Below are positions 8,232 through 16,524 of a stretch of 39,035 bases of DNA, piece after piece. Source of the stretch: Pararhodospirillum photometricum DSM 122. Its GTDB lineage: Bacteria > Pseudomonadota > Alphaproteobacteria > Rhodospirillales > Rhodospirillaceae. Position numbers and translations under genes: made by a program. Below the pieces are notes generated by a model. It ran no database searches. It saw only the letters and a list, made by a program, of their open reading frames with translations, and was not told where the DNA came from. Each line of letters begins with the position of its first letter. The first letter of the stretch is position 1. The DNA is taken from contig NC_017059.1 of NCBI RefSeq assembly GCF_000284415.1, positions 1,664,194 to 1,703,228 on the forward strand, given 5' to 3'.

Positions 8232-10725
8232 TTAAGCCAGCACCTCGCGAACCTTTTCGGCCAGGGCCTTCAGGCTGAAGGGCTTGGGCAGGAAATGGGT
8301 ATCGGGCGCGTTCACCACATCGCCGCGGATCACGTCCTCGGAATAGCCCGAGATCAAAATGATGCGAAGGCCGGGACGCTCGGCCCGCACCCGCCCGGCC
8401 AAGGTAGCGCCATCCATGCCGGGCATGACCATGTCGGTGATCAACAAATCAATCCGCGCGCCATCGGCCAGCAGATCCAAGGCGCCCTCGCCACTGCGGG
8501 CTTCCAAGACGGTATAGCCCTTGTTGCGCAGAGCCCGGGCCCCGAACACCCGCACCGCATCCTCGTCCTCGACCAGCAAGATGGTTTCCTTGCCCGAGAG
8601 GTCGCGGGCCTCCTCTTCTTCTTCGCCACCACGGCGAGACGGTGTGGACGGCTCCGGGGCCCCACTGACGGCCACCGGACGCGCGGCGGTCTTGTCCGGG
8701 GCCTCACCGCGGGGCAGATAGATGGAGAAACGAGCCCCTTCCCCCAAGGTGGATTCGACGAAAATATACCCCTCTGTCTGGCGCACGATGCCATACACCG
8801 TGGACAGCCCCAAGCCCGTGCCAGCGCCGGCCGTTCCCTCGGATTTGGTGGTAAAGAAGGGTTCAAACAGGCGGCCCAGGTGCTCGCGACTGATGCCGGT
8901 GCCGGTGTCCACCACGTCGATCAGCACATAATCGCCGGGCGGCACCGCCTCGGCCCCTTGGCGCAGTTCGCTTTCAATTTTCTCGTGGCGGGTCGAGATG
9001 GTCAGGACTCCGCCCTTGGGCATGGCATCGCGGGCATTGACCGCCAGATTGATGATCACTTGGTCGAACTGTCCGGGATCAACCCGAATGTACCCGGGCT
9101 CGCGCCCATGCACGAGGCGCAGCGTGACCCGCTCGCCCAACAGCCGCCGCAGCAAGTGGGAGAGTTCCGACAAGGCGTCGATCACGTTGAGCAAGCGGGG
9201 CCGCAAGGGCTGCCGGCGGGAAAACGCCAGCAACTGACGCACCAGATTCGCCGCCCGATTGGCGTTTTGCCGGATCTGCATGATATCGGCAAAGCTCGGG
9301 TCGCCGATGCCGTGGCGTTGCAACAAAAGATCGGAGAAACCGATCATGGCGGTCAGCAAATTATTGAAATCATGGGCAACCCCGCCGGCCAACTGCCCCA
9401 TGGCCTGCATCTTCTGCGCCTGGGCGAACTGCTGCTCCAGGTTCTTTTGCTCGGTGGTGTCGATCAGGTGGACCACCAGACCATCGGGCGGATCCTCGGG
9501 CCGCCCCGTCATCGGCGACAGGAAGACCCCCACCGACACCTCGCGCTCGCCGCGCAGCAGGCGAATATCGGTCTGGGCCCGGGGCAGGCCGCCCGCCAAG
9601 ACGCGCGCCCCTTGCTCGGTCAAGTCGGCCCGATCATCGCGCACCGCCAGCGCGGCCAGCGGCTGATCGAGCACCCCATCGCGCTCGCGCCCGATCATCG
9701 CCAGGAAGGAGGCGTTACAATCCACAATCGCGCCCTCGGGGTCGGTCAGGGCAATGCCAACCGGCGCCCCGTCGAACAACCAAGGACGGCGCCGGCGCCA
9801 GTCTCCCTCGGCCATCCCCGCCGCATCGCCTTCGCCCTCGCCCTTGGGCAGGCGCAACACCACCGAACGCGTCCACAACTGGCCGGCGTCGTCGTAGGTC
9901 GATTGGCGTACCTCGGCATCGAAGGGCGGGTCGTCGAGCGGCAAAAAGCGCAGGCGTCCAGCCCACGCCCCATCGGGCTCCGGGGGAGCGCTGTCCATGA
10001 GGGCGGGCAAGGCCATGCCCATCATGGCATCCGGGTCGCGCCCCAACCACTGGGCCAGGGCCTGATTGACGTAGCGCAGACGGCCTTCCGTGTCGGCGGA
10101 ATACAAGCCCACCGGCAGAAAAAACAAAAAGTCGGCCAATTCTTCCCGCTCGCGCAGCAAGACCTCGTCGATAGCGCGCCGGGCGGTGACATCGCGAGCA
10201 GACCACAGCCGAAAGCGGCGATCCGGGCTTGGCGTGACCGAAACCCGCAGCCATTCAGGCTCCCCGGTCAGCGCGTCGGGATCGGCGAGCGGTAGGTCCA
10301 CCTCCTCGCGCAAGCCGGCGCGCGCCGCCTCGGCGAGACGATCCAGGGCGTCGTGGGCCATCATTTCGCCGTGCAGCCGCTCTTGCAGCCACCCCAGGGG
10401 GCCCGCCTCACCCCACAGGGCGCGGCCCTGCGCATTCGCCAGCCGTACCCGGCCGGCGGCGTCGGTCACTTGGCGTGGTCCGTCCTCGGCATCAAGAAGC
10501 AAGAGCGCCTCTTCGCCCCAAGCGGCGCGGATGCGCCACAGCGTCAAGGTTCGGCCCAGGGCCAGCAGAGATCCCAAGGCCACGGCCGCCCCCGGCGGCG
10601 GCGGCCCATCCGGCCAGCGGCCCCCCCCCTCCCAGAGCGGACCATAGGCCCGCCGCAATGCTCCCCGCCAATCCAACGCCCACGCCCCAAAGGGCGGGCT
10701 CGCGTGACAGCCCCGCGTCACTCAT
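8232..10725 (-). CDS. cckA: CckA-type hybrid histidine kinase, apparent frameshift near the N-terminus
   Basis: Hybrid sensor kinase that feeds phosphate through ChpT to CtrA in the alphaproteobacterial cell-cycle/motility relay. About 830 residues: two N-terminal hydrophobic segments, three PAS-like regions (VTDAAGRVRLANAQG; LYSADTEGRLRYVNQAL; IALTDPEGAIVDCNASF), HisKA with GGVAHDFNNLLTAMIGFSDL, HATPase (NLAVNARDAM, EPFFTTK, GTGLGLSTVYG), and a C-terminal receiver with phospho-acceptor Asp in LLITDMVMPGMDG. The HDFNNLLTAMIGF stretch is typical of CckA. ATG 10725 opens a frame with the first membrane segment (ALWGVGVGLAGSIAAGLW). It joins the main frame only if one base is dropped from the nine-C run at 10621-10629; otherwise GTG 10721 starts the main frame without that segment. 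It starts 25 nt after flhB. Confidence 0.85.
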
Positions 10726-10750
10726 CGTCCGGCTTTCTCATGGCGGACCC

Positions 10751-11818
10751 TTACAGCGCGTTCTTTTTGAGGCGCATCACGTAGCCGATGACCTCGGCCA
10801 CGGCCTTGTAGTGGTCGGGGGGAATTTCCTCATCGATCTCAACGGCGGCGTGCAAAGCGCGGGCCAAGGGGGGATTCTCAACGATGGGCACTTCGTTCTC
10901 CTCGGCGACTTCACGGATTTTGCGCGCAATGAAATCCTGACCTTTTGCCACCAGAACCGGCGCACTCATCGACTCCATATCGTATTTGAGCGCCACCGCG
11001 AAGTGGGTCGGGTTGGTAATAACCACGCTGGCTGTCGGGACCTTGGCCATCATGCGTTCGCGCGAGCGCTGAATGCGCAACTGCCGAATCCGCCCCTTAA
11101 CCTGGGGGTCACCTTCCATGTTCTTGTGTTCGTCTTTGACCTCTTGCTTGCTCATTTTTTGGTCTTGGGTAAACTGATACTTCTGATAAGCAAAGTCAAA
11201 AACAGCGATAGCCCCCTCAACCACACAAACAGCCATCAAAAGAACGACCAGAAGATCATAAAGGTCCTGCAAGGTGACCAGAAGATCTTGAGCCATCATC
11301 TTTTCTGGAGAGCGCAGGCGCGGGCTCATGATGGTCCACACCACCGCCGACACCACCAGAACCTTGAGAATCCCCTTGATCCCCTCGACGATGGCTCGCA
11401 CCGAAAACAGCCGTTTGAAGCCAGAAATCGGGTTGATCTTGTTGAAGTCGGGCGCCAGCTTCTTGGGGGCCCACAGCAGGCCAAATTGCGACAGCCCCCC
11501 CAACACCCCCACCGCCACAAACAACCCTACCGGCAAGGCCAGCAGCAGGCCAATGTCGAAGGTCAGGCGGGCCATGAGTTGTTGCAACTCATCGACCCCC
11601 AGGGGAAAGGCATGGGGTCGCTCGAGAAAGGGGCGAACCTCTAAGGTCAGGCGGCCGGCAATCCAAGGCGCCATGGTGCCCACCGCAACCAACGCCCCCA
11701 TCAGCATGACAAAATGCTTGATTTCCTGGGACTGCGCGACGTTCCCCTCCTCGCGCACCTGCGAGAGGCGTTTGCCCGTGGGGTCCTCGGTTTTGGAATC
11801 CTTGTCTTCATCGGCCAC
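10751..11818 (-). CDS. flhB: Flagellar type III export switch protein FlhB
   Basis: Inner-membrane component of the flagellar export gate that switches substrate class from rod/hook to filament. 355 residues: acidic N-terminus (ADEDKDSKTEDPTGKRLSQVREEGNV), four hydrophobic segments between about 30 and 210, and a cytoplasmic domain with the self-cleaving NPTH motif in ITNPTHFAVALKYD, then LARALHAAVEIDEEIPPDHYKAVAEVIGYV. The start is GTG 11818 with GGAGAG upstream. It lies in flgB-flgC-fliE-fliQ-fliR-flhB, 21 nt behind fliR. Confidence 0.96.
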   Translation of the reverse strand: MADEDKDSKTEDPTGKRLSQVREEGNVAQSQEIKHFVMLMGALVAVGTMAPWIAGRLTLEVRPFLERPHAFPLGVDELQQLMARLTFDIGLLLALPVGLFVAVGVLGGLSQFGLLWAPKKLAPDFNKINPISGFKRLFSVRAIVEGIKGILKVLVVSAVVWTIMSPRLRSPEKMMAQDLLVTLQDLYDLLVVLLMAVCVVEGAIAVFDFAYQKYQFTQDQKMSKQEVKDEHKNMEGDPQVKGRIRQLRIQRSRERMMAKVPTASVVITNPTHFAVALKYDMESMSAPVLVAKGQDFIARKIREVAEENEVPIVENPPLARALHAAVEIDEEIPPDHYKAVAEVIGYVMRLKKNAL

Positions 11819-11839
11819 GGCGGACTCTCCGGGAGGCGG

Positions 11840-12598
11840 TCACGGGACCAGGGGCCGCAAGCCCTGCTCAAAGGCCTTGAGAAAGCTCATCAGGATGAAC
11901 GGCCCCGAGGTCATGAGCAAGCCGAGGCCAAAAATGATCTGAGCCGGCATGGCAATGAACATGACGTTAAGCTGGGGCATCAGTCGGGCGATCACCCCCA
12001 AGGTGGCGTTGAAAATAATGCCATAAACCGCAAACGGCGCCGCGATCTGGAAGCCCAGGCGAAAGCCATCGCCCATGATCTGCACCAAAAGGCGAACCGC
12101 ATCGCCGGTATCAGGCAAGGCCCCCGGCGGAAACACCGCATAGCTGCCAAAAATGGCCTCAATCATCACGTGATGCAGGCCCATGACAAAAATCAGGACC
12201 ATGACCAACTGACTGAGCAGGCCACTGACAATGGCGCTTTGCTGCGAAATCATGGGGTCGAAGGCCTGGGCCATCATCAAGCCCGTGGAAAAGCCGATCA
12301 CACTGCCAGCCAACCCCACCGAGACCAGCAAGAACTGCGCCATGATCCCAAGATAGAGGCCAATACTGACCTCCATGAATAACAGCATCACCAAGGTGGT
12401 GCTGGAGGTCGGCTGCGCGGGGAGAACGTCGGCCACCGCCGGCAGGCACACCGCGCTGATCACCACCGCCAACACCAAGCGAATGTTGGCCGTCACATAG
12501 ATGGCGGAGAACCCCGGCATCATCATGAGAGCCGCGCCGACGCGGGTGAACACCAAGAGCAGGTGAAAGACGTTCAGAGCCAGTATGTTCTCAAGCAC
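11840..12598 (-). CDS. fliR: Flagellar export protein FliR
   Basis: Membrane subunit of the FliPQR export gate. 252 residues from GTG 12598, chosen because AGGGAG lies just upstream and the protein then begins with the family-like LENILALNVFHLLLVFTRVGAALMMMPGF. Several hydrophobic helices follow, including the conserved GLMMAQAFDP and a C-terminal FIAMPAQIIFGLGLLMTSGPFI. It sits 96 nt behind fliQ and 21 nt before flhB. Firm by sequence and context. Confidence 0.95.
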   Translation of the reverse strand: MLENILALNVFHLLLVFTRVGAALMMMPGFSAIYVTANIRLVLAVVISAVCLPAVADVLPAQPTSSTTLVMLLFMEVSIGLYLGIMAQFLLVSVGLAGSVIGFSTGLMMAQAFDPMISQQSAIVSGLLSQLVMVLIFVMGLHHVMIEAIFGSYAVFPPGALPDTGDAVRLLVQIMGDGFRLGFQIAAPFAVYGIIFNATLGVIARLMPQLNVMFIAMPAQIIFGLGLLMTSGPFILMSFLKAFEQGLRPLVP

Positions 12599-12694
12599 CC
12601 GGGTCTCCCTGGCGCGGGGCCATGCCGGTCGGGGACAGCGTCGCCCCGCCAAGAGGGCGAGGCCCGCCGATCGCGTCCAAACCGCCCGCGCCCG

Positions 12695-12961
12695 TCACGG
12701 CAACGTGGCGGCAACATCCATGAGGTGCGTCATGAACTCGGTCATCTGCCTCACCATCCAAGGCAGGCTCAGGAGCAAGGTGCCAAAGACCAGCAAGATC
12801 TTCGGCACAAAGACCAGGGTCATTTCCTGGATCTGGGTCAGGGTTTGGACCAAGGCGATGGCCACGCCGATCACCATGCCGACCAGCAAGGCCGGCCCCG
12901 AGACCAGGATCATCAACCACACGGCCTCGCGGGAGAGATCAAGGATCAGACCTTCTTCCAT
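12695..12961 (-). CDS. fliQ: Flagellar export protein FliQ
   Basis: Small two-helix subunit of the flagellar export gate. 88 residues, exactly the usual size, with two long hydrophobic helices (AVWLMILVSGPALLVGMVIG and LVFVPKILLVFGTLLLSL) flanking the conserved ALVQTLTQIQEMTL. GGAAGG precedes the start. It lies 30 nt behind fliE. Confidence 0.95.
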   Translation of the reverse strand: MEEGLILDLSREAVWLMILVSGPALLVGMVIGVAIALVQTLTQIQEMTLVFVPKILLVFGTLLLSLPWMVRQMTEFMTHLMDVAATLP

Positions 12962-12991
12962 GGGACATGCCTTCCCGAGACCAGAGCCGTC

Positions 12992-13327
12992 TTAAATCGG
13001 CATGCGCATGATGGATTCGTACGCACTCACAACTTTGTCGCGTACTGCAATCACGGTCTGCAAGGTGCTCTCGGCGTTATTGACCGCCATGACAACATCG
13101 CGCAGGTCTGCCTTGCCCTCGATGGCGAGGCGAGAGAGCTTTTCACTCTGACGCCCGGCATTCAGGGTCTGTTGCAAGGAATCCTGGATCAAGCCAGAGA
13201 AACTGGCGCCATCGTCCAGCGTTTTGGCAGCACTCTCCCCGGATTGGGCCGTCAGGGCCGTGGTCTGGGGAAACATGCCGGCCGCGGACTTGTACGCGGA
13301 AACGGCACTGGCAAAATCAACGGCCAT
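12992..13327 (-). CDS. fliE: Flagellar hook-basal body protein FliE
   Basis: Joins the MS ring to the proximal rod. 111 residues. The C-terminal half has the family pattern: LIQDSLQQTLNAGRQSEKLSRLAIEGKADLRDVVMAVNNAESTLQTVIAVRDKVVSAYESIMRMPI. The ribosome site AGGGAGG is 5 nt before ATG 13327. A terminator-like hairpin in the 103-nt gap to flgC may set the ratio of FliE and the export genes to the rod proteins. Confidence 0.95.
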   Translation of the reverse strand: MAVDFASAVSAYKSAAGMFPQTTALTAQSGESAAKTLDDGASFSGLIQDSLQQTLNAGRQSEKLSRLAIEGKADLRDVVMAVNNAESTLQTVIAVRDKVVSAYESIMRMPI

Positions 13328-13383
13328 GGGATCCTCCCTGAAAGCCTGGACGACAACCGCGCCCCACTCATCACGTTTCCCCC

Positions 13384-13414
13384 AAAAAGGACCCCCGAGG
13401 CTTTCTCCCGGGGG
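13384..13414 (-). terminator. Terminator-like hairpin between flgC and fliE
   Basis: On the minus strand CCCCCG (13414-13409) pairs with CGGGGG (13397-13392) around an 11-nt loop, followed by GTCC and five T (13388-13384). The shape is that of a weak intrinsic terminator or attenuator inside the flagellar operon. Confidence 0.4.
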
Positions 13415-13430
13415 CGGGGGAACCTTTCGG

Positions 13431-13841
13431 CTACTTCAACAACTCAATCGTGCTTTGGGTCATTTTTCGCGTGAGACCGACCACATTCAGGTTCGCCTCA
13501 TAACTGCGTTGGGCCTCGCGCATGTCCATCAACTCCACCATGGGATTGACGTTGGGAGCCAAGACGTAGCCCTTGTCGTCGGCAGCGGGATTGCCGGGAT
13601 CGTATTTGCGATTGAAAGGTGTCATGTCCTCACTGACCCGTCCCGTCTTGACGAGCGCGGTCCCGATTTCGCGGTCCACGACATTGCGAAACGACACGAT
13701 ACGCCGGCGATAGGGATCCTCGCCCTGGCGTTCGGCGATGGAGTCGGCGTTGGCCATGTTCTGGGCGATGGTCCGCAGCCGCTCGGTCTGGGCTTTCAGG
13801 CCCGAGGTGGCAATTTTGGCCGATTGCTGCAACTCATCCAT
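13431..13841 (-). CDS. flgC: Flagellar basal-body rod protein FlgC
   Basis: Proximal rod subunit. 136 residues with N-terminal rod motif SGLKAQTERLRTIAQNMANADS (the LxxxxxNxANxxT-type helix) and C-terminal EANLNVVGLTRKMTQSTIELLK, plus PNVNPMVELMDMREAQRSYEAN. GAGGAGG precedes ATG 13841. It follows flgB by 33 nt. Confidence 0.96.
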   Translation of the reverse strand: MDELQQSAKIATSGLKAQTERLRTIAQNMANADSIAERQGEDPYRRRIVSFRNVVDREIGTALVKTGRVSEDMTPFNRKYDPGNPAADDKGYVLAPNVNPMVELMDMREAQRSYEANLNVVGLTRKMTQSTIELLK

Positions 13842-13874
13842 GACGCCGCCTCCTCACCCTTTCTGCGTTGTGCC

Positions 13875-14282
13875 TTAGCGCGCCCCGCGCGTCACCATTT
13901 TGATCATGCTGAGGTGTTTTTTGACCAGCTCGGTGGCCAGGGTATACTGGTTTTTGGTTTCCGAGAGCCGGGACATCTGCTCTTCCAGGACCACCTCGTT
14001 GCCATCGGCGGAACTTTCAAAGGGATAGCGTTCCTCGACCATGCGGAAGGTGCCGGGGTCGGGAGCCACCGAGGCCTGATGGCTAGCGTCGGTTCGCACC
14101 AACCGCGTCCGGTTGTTTTCGCTCACTGCCAGCTTGCCGAAGTCGAGTTTTTTCAGGTCGTGGGCCCGGTACTTCGGGGTATCGGCATTGGCCACGTTCT
14201 GAGCCAGGATTTTCTGGCGCTGCGTTGCCCAATCCATTCGTGTCTGCGCCATCTGGAACAGCGCCAGCTTGGTTAGATCCAT
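13875..14282 (-). CDS. flgB: Flagellar basal-body rod protein FlgB
   Basis: Proximal rod subunit. 135 residues from ATG 14282: LTKLALFQMAQTRMDWATQRQKILAQNVANADTPKYRAHDL, the conserved rod N-terminus, and a C-terminal helix TKNQYTLATELVKKHLSMIKMV. AAAGGGA lies 9 nt upstream. It is the first gene of the minus-strand flagellar operon, with a 314-nt divergent region before it that holds CtrA boxes and a long-range stem. Confidence 0.96.
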   Translation of the reverse strand: MDLTKLALFQMAQTRMDWATQRQKILAQNVANADTPKYRAHDLKKLDFGKLAVSENNRTRLVRTDASHQASVAPDPGTFRMVEERYPFESSADGNEVVLEEQMSRLSETKNQYTLATELVKKHLSMIKMVTRGAR

Positions 14283-14310
14283 GGTGTCGGATCCCTTTCT
14301 CACGCCGGGC

Positions 14311-14385
14311 CGCAAGAGGCGACCGGCCTGTTCCTTTGGGGCGGAACACGGGCTTTGGAGAGGACAAGGCAGCCCGCCTCTTGCG
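14311..14385 (-). promoter_or_regulatory. Long-range stem in the presumed flgB leader
   Basis: CGCAAGAGGCG (14311-14321) and its exact complement CGCCTCTTGCG (14375-14385) form an 11-bp stem closing a 53-nt loop. The proximal arm ends 28 nt before the flgB start. If transcription begins farther out, this would fold in the 5' leader. No known regulatory RNA class is recognised. Confidence 0.4.
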
Positions 14386-14494
14386 AGTGTCGGCCCTCGC
14401 CCATAACAAACCGTTAATACCGTATTTTCACCCCGGGTGCCAAGCCTTTCGACACATGACCTTTGCCCAGGCGGCGACGGCCGGCGCCGCCCCG

Positions 14495-14520
14495 TTAAGG
14501 CTTCATTAACGCCTTCTTAA
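14495..14520. promoter_or_regulatory. Two overlapping CtrA boxes
   Basis: TTAA occurs at 14495, 14506 and 14517, giving TTAA-N7-TTAA twice in succession with the middle half-site shared. The second and third TTAA are each followed by C, as in the extended CtrA consensus. A single half-site (GTTAA, 14413-14417) lies nearby. The location between two divergent flagellar operons in a cluster that also carries cckA strongly supports CtrA binding, known from Caulobacter and relatives. Confidence 0.7.
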
Positions 14521-14596
14521 CAGGCCTTCGGGAAGATAGCGTGGGCTCAGGGGCGCGACGAGAGCGATGCCCGGGCTGCGGCGAAAGGACGACGCG

Positions 14597-14914
14597 GTGA
14601 GCACTCCAGGCGACAAGGATCCCCAAACACGGACCAAGGCCGTGGCGCTGTCCTATGACCTAGCCGGCGATGACGACGCGGTGCCCCGGGTGGTGGCGTC
14701 GGGACAGGGCTTCGTGGCCGAGCAGATCCTGGCCTTGGCCTTCGAGCACGGCGTGCGGGTGCGTCAGGATGCCGACTTGGTGGAGATCCTGGCGGCCCTG
14801 GATCTGGAGAGCGAAATTCCGGTCGAGGCTTTCGCGGCCGTGGCCGAAATCCTGGCCTATGTCTATCGCCTCAACGGGGACCTCCCCCCCTTGCCCGGGG
14901 ATCCGCCACCATGA
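14597..14914 (+). CDS. FlhB C-terminal-domain-like protein (FlhX)
   Basis: 105 residues resembling only the cytoplasmic part of FlhB after the cleavage site: KAVALSYDLAGDDDAVPRVVASGQGFVAEQILALAFEHGVRVRQDADLVEILAALDLESEIPVEAFAAVAEILAYVYRLNG. The last half parallels the tail of FlhB at 10751 (LARALHAAVEIDEEIPPDHYKAVAEVIGYV). It has no membrane segments and no NPTH. Such FlhX proteins can partly replace the FlhB C-terminus in other bacteria; the role here is inferred. GTG 14597 is preferred because AAAGGA lies 10 nt upstream and the product begins like family members; ATG 14567 is the alternative. It overlaps the next gene by ATGA. Confidence 0.8.
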   Translation: MSTPGDKDPQTRTKAVALSYDLAGDDDAVPRVVASGQGFVAEQILALAFEHGVRVRQDADLVEILAALDLESEIPVEAFAAVAEILAYVYRLNGDLPPLPGDPPP

Positions 14915-15228
14915 CCTCGCCCGACCGCCTGGACGCGATCGCCGATGACCTGGAAAAGGTGGCTTCCGTGATCGCCACGGCGCGCCGCCTTATTGACGAC
15001 GCCCGATCCGTTGAGCTTGGGGTTCTCGACAGCAAAATGAAAGCGGTGTGCTTGGCCGTCCTCGCCCTGCCGCGCGACGAGGGCCGCTTGTTCCTGCCGG
15101 CCCTGGAGGCGATGATGACCAGCCTGGATGCCCTGGAGGCGGCCTTGCGCGCCCATGCCGGCCCCCCGGCCGATCCGCGTGGCGCCTATCAGGCCTATGG
15201 CCGGCTGGGACCGCCGCCCCCCCCCTGA
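14911..15228 (+). CDS. Uncharacterised helical protein of the flhX-fliOP operon
   Basis: 105 residues, predicted almost wholly alpha-helical until a Pro-rich tail (LGPPPPP): LDAIADDLEKVASVIATARRLIDDARSVELGVLDSKMKAVCLAVLALP, then FLPALEAMMTSLDALEAALRAH. No membrane segment or known motif. Its size, helical make-up and location between flhX and fliO (overlap with flhX, 34 nt to fliO) recall flagellar export chaperones such as FlgN or FliT, but that is only inference. Confidence 0.6.
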   Translation: MTSPDRLDAIADDLEKVASVIATARRLIDDARSVELGVLDSKMKAVCLAVLALPRDEGRLFLPALEAMMTSLDALEAALRAHAGPPADPRGAYQAYGRLGPPPPP

Positions 15229-15262
15229 TGACCCCCAGGACCTTTGATCCAGGACCCCCGAC

Positions 15263-15646
15263 ATGGCCAGCCCGTCTTTTGCGGTGGATCCCTCCACGTA
15301 TGTCACGTTCGTCCTGGCGCTGGTTTTTGTCATTGGCCTGATCTTTCTCATGGCCTATGGCCTGCGGCGCTGGGCGGGGGCGATGGGCCCCTTGCGACGG
15401 GGCGGCCGGCGCTTGGCCCTGGTCGAGGCCCTACCGCTTGACCCGCGTCATCGACTGGTGCTTGTGCGACGCGATGACGTCGAGCATCTTGTGGTGATCG
15501 GCGCCTCTTCGATTGTGGTGGTTGAAACGGGCATCCCCGCGCCCATTCCCCCGCCCCCCCTGCCGACCCCGCCGTCGTTCGCCCGCGCCCTGGCGGTGTT
15601 TCGCCCCGCGCCCTCCCCGCCCCCGCCCCCCGGACAGAGCCCATGA
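15263..15646 (+). CDS. fliO: Flagellar biosynthesis protein FliO
   Basis: Small membrane protein that helps FliP assemble into the export gate. 127 residues: one N-terminal transmembrane helix (TFVLALVFVIGLIFLMAYGLRRW), a cytoplasmic FliO domain (RRLALVEALPLDPRHRLVLVRRDDVEHLVVIGASSIVVVE), and an unusually proline-rich tail. The stop overlaps the fliP start. Identification rests on the LVEALPLDPRHRLVLVRRD-type signature and position. Confidence 0.9.
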   Translation: MASPSFAVDPSTYVTFVLALVFVIGLIFLMAYGLRRWAGAMGPLRRGGRRLALVEALPLDPRHRLVLVRRDDVEHLVVIGASSIVVVETGIPAPIPPPPLPTPPSFARALAVFRPAPSPPPPPGQSP

Positions 15647-16416
15647 GTTTTGCCCCGCGTCACGCCTTGTTGCCGCTGCTTGCGCTGTTGCCGCTGCTGG
15701 GTGTCTTGCTGCTGCCCGATCCCGCGTGGGCCCAATCGCTGAACCTTGACCTGGGTCCTGACTCCGGCTCGACGACGGCACGACTGTTCCAGTTGGTGGC
15801 CCTGCTCACCGTCTTGAGCGTGGCTCCGGGACTTCTGATCATGGTCACCAGTTTCACGCGCATTGCCGTGGTACTGTCGATCTTGCGTCAGGCCCTGGGC
15901 ACCCAGACCACACCGCCCAACATGGTCCTGATCAGCTTGGCCATGTTCATGACCTTTTTCATCATGGCCCCGACCTTTCAGCAGGCCTGGGACGACGGCG
16001 TTGCCCCTTTGATCCGCGAGGATATTACCGAGGAGCAGGCGTTCGAGCGCACGGTCGAGCCCTTCCGGGCTTTCATGCTGCACCATGTCCGGCCCAAGGA
16101 CTTGGAGCTGTTCGCCAAGTTTCGCGGCGAGAAGGCTGAAACGGTGGAGCAGGTGTCAACGTGGTCCCTGGTGCCCGCCTTCATGATCAGCGAGTTGCGC
16201 CGGGCGTTCGAGATTGGCTTTTTGATTTACCTGCCGTTTATTGTCATCGATATGGTGATCGCCTCGGTCTTGATGTCGATGGGCATGATGATGCTGCCGC
16301 CCATGATGCTGGCGATGCCGTTTAAGCTGATTTTCTTTGTGCTGGTGGATGGCTGGTATTTGGTGGTGGGCTCGTTGCTCTCGAGCTACAGCACGGTGCC
16401 CGGCGTTGGGGGGTAA
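15643..16416 (+). CDS. fliP: Flagellar export protein FliP
   Basis: Pentameric core of the flagellar export gate. 257 residues with a cleavable signal sequence (LLPLLALLPLLGVLLLPDPAWAQ), characteristic of FliP. Then APGLLIMVTSFTRIAVVLSILRQALGTQTTPPNMVLISLAMFMTFFIMAP, AFMISELRRAFEIGFLIYLPFIVIDMVIASVLMSMGMMMLPP and a final hydrophobic helix. It overlaps fliO by 4 nt. The convergent XRE gene follows behind repeat copy C. Confidence 0.97.
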   Translation: MSFAPRHALLPLLALLPLLGVLLLPDPAWAQSLNLDLGPDSGSTTARLFQLVALLTVLSVAPGLLIMVTSFTRIAVVLSILRQALGTQTTPPNMVLISLAMFMTFFIMAPTFQQAWDDGVAPLIREDITEEQAFERTVEPFRAFMLHHVRPKDLELFAKFRGEKAETVEQVSTWSLVPAFMISELRRAFEIGFLIYLPFIVIDMVIASVLMSMGMMMLPPMMLAMPFKLIFFVLVDGWYLVVGSLLSSYSTVPGVGG

Positions 16417-16442
16417 GACGCCGGGCCTGCAAGCACTTCATC

Positions 16443-16492
16443 AAAAAAAGAGAAGGCTGGGGAGGCCGAACCTCCCCAGACGCCTCGGGGTC
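16443..16492. repeat. Palindromic intergenic repeat, copy C (between convergent genes)
   Basis: Arms CTGGGGAGG (16457-16465) and CCTCCCCAG (16471-16479) with a 5-nt loop; 5' flank AGAGAAGG, 3' flank GACGCCTCGGGGTC. Orientation is reversed relative to copies A, B and D. An A7 run at 16443-16449 would give a U run on the minus strand, so it looks like a proper terminator for the XRE gene. It sits 27 nt behind the fliP stop. Confidence 0.82.
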
Positions 16493-16524
16493 TGAGAGAC
16501 AGAAACGAGGGGCATCATTGTCCC

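Larger units (their letters stand above)
14283..14596. other. Divergent flagellar promoter region
   Basis: The 314 nt between flgB (minus) and flhX (plus) contain a long-range stem at 14311-14385 on the flgB side, an AT-rich stretch at 14402-14430, and two overlapping CtrA boxes at 14495-14520. No convincing sigma-54 -24/-12 pair was found on either strand. Confidence 0.6.

Noticed and set aside
8232..10295. Long plus-strand frames opposite cckA and recA
   Set aside because: Gln/Gly/Pro-rich antisense sequence without domain, while the minus strand encodes clear CckA and RecA.
14430..14460. Sigma-54-like TTGGCAC upstream of flgB
   Set aside because: The GC half at the -12 position (TTGC) is missing; the match is one-sided.
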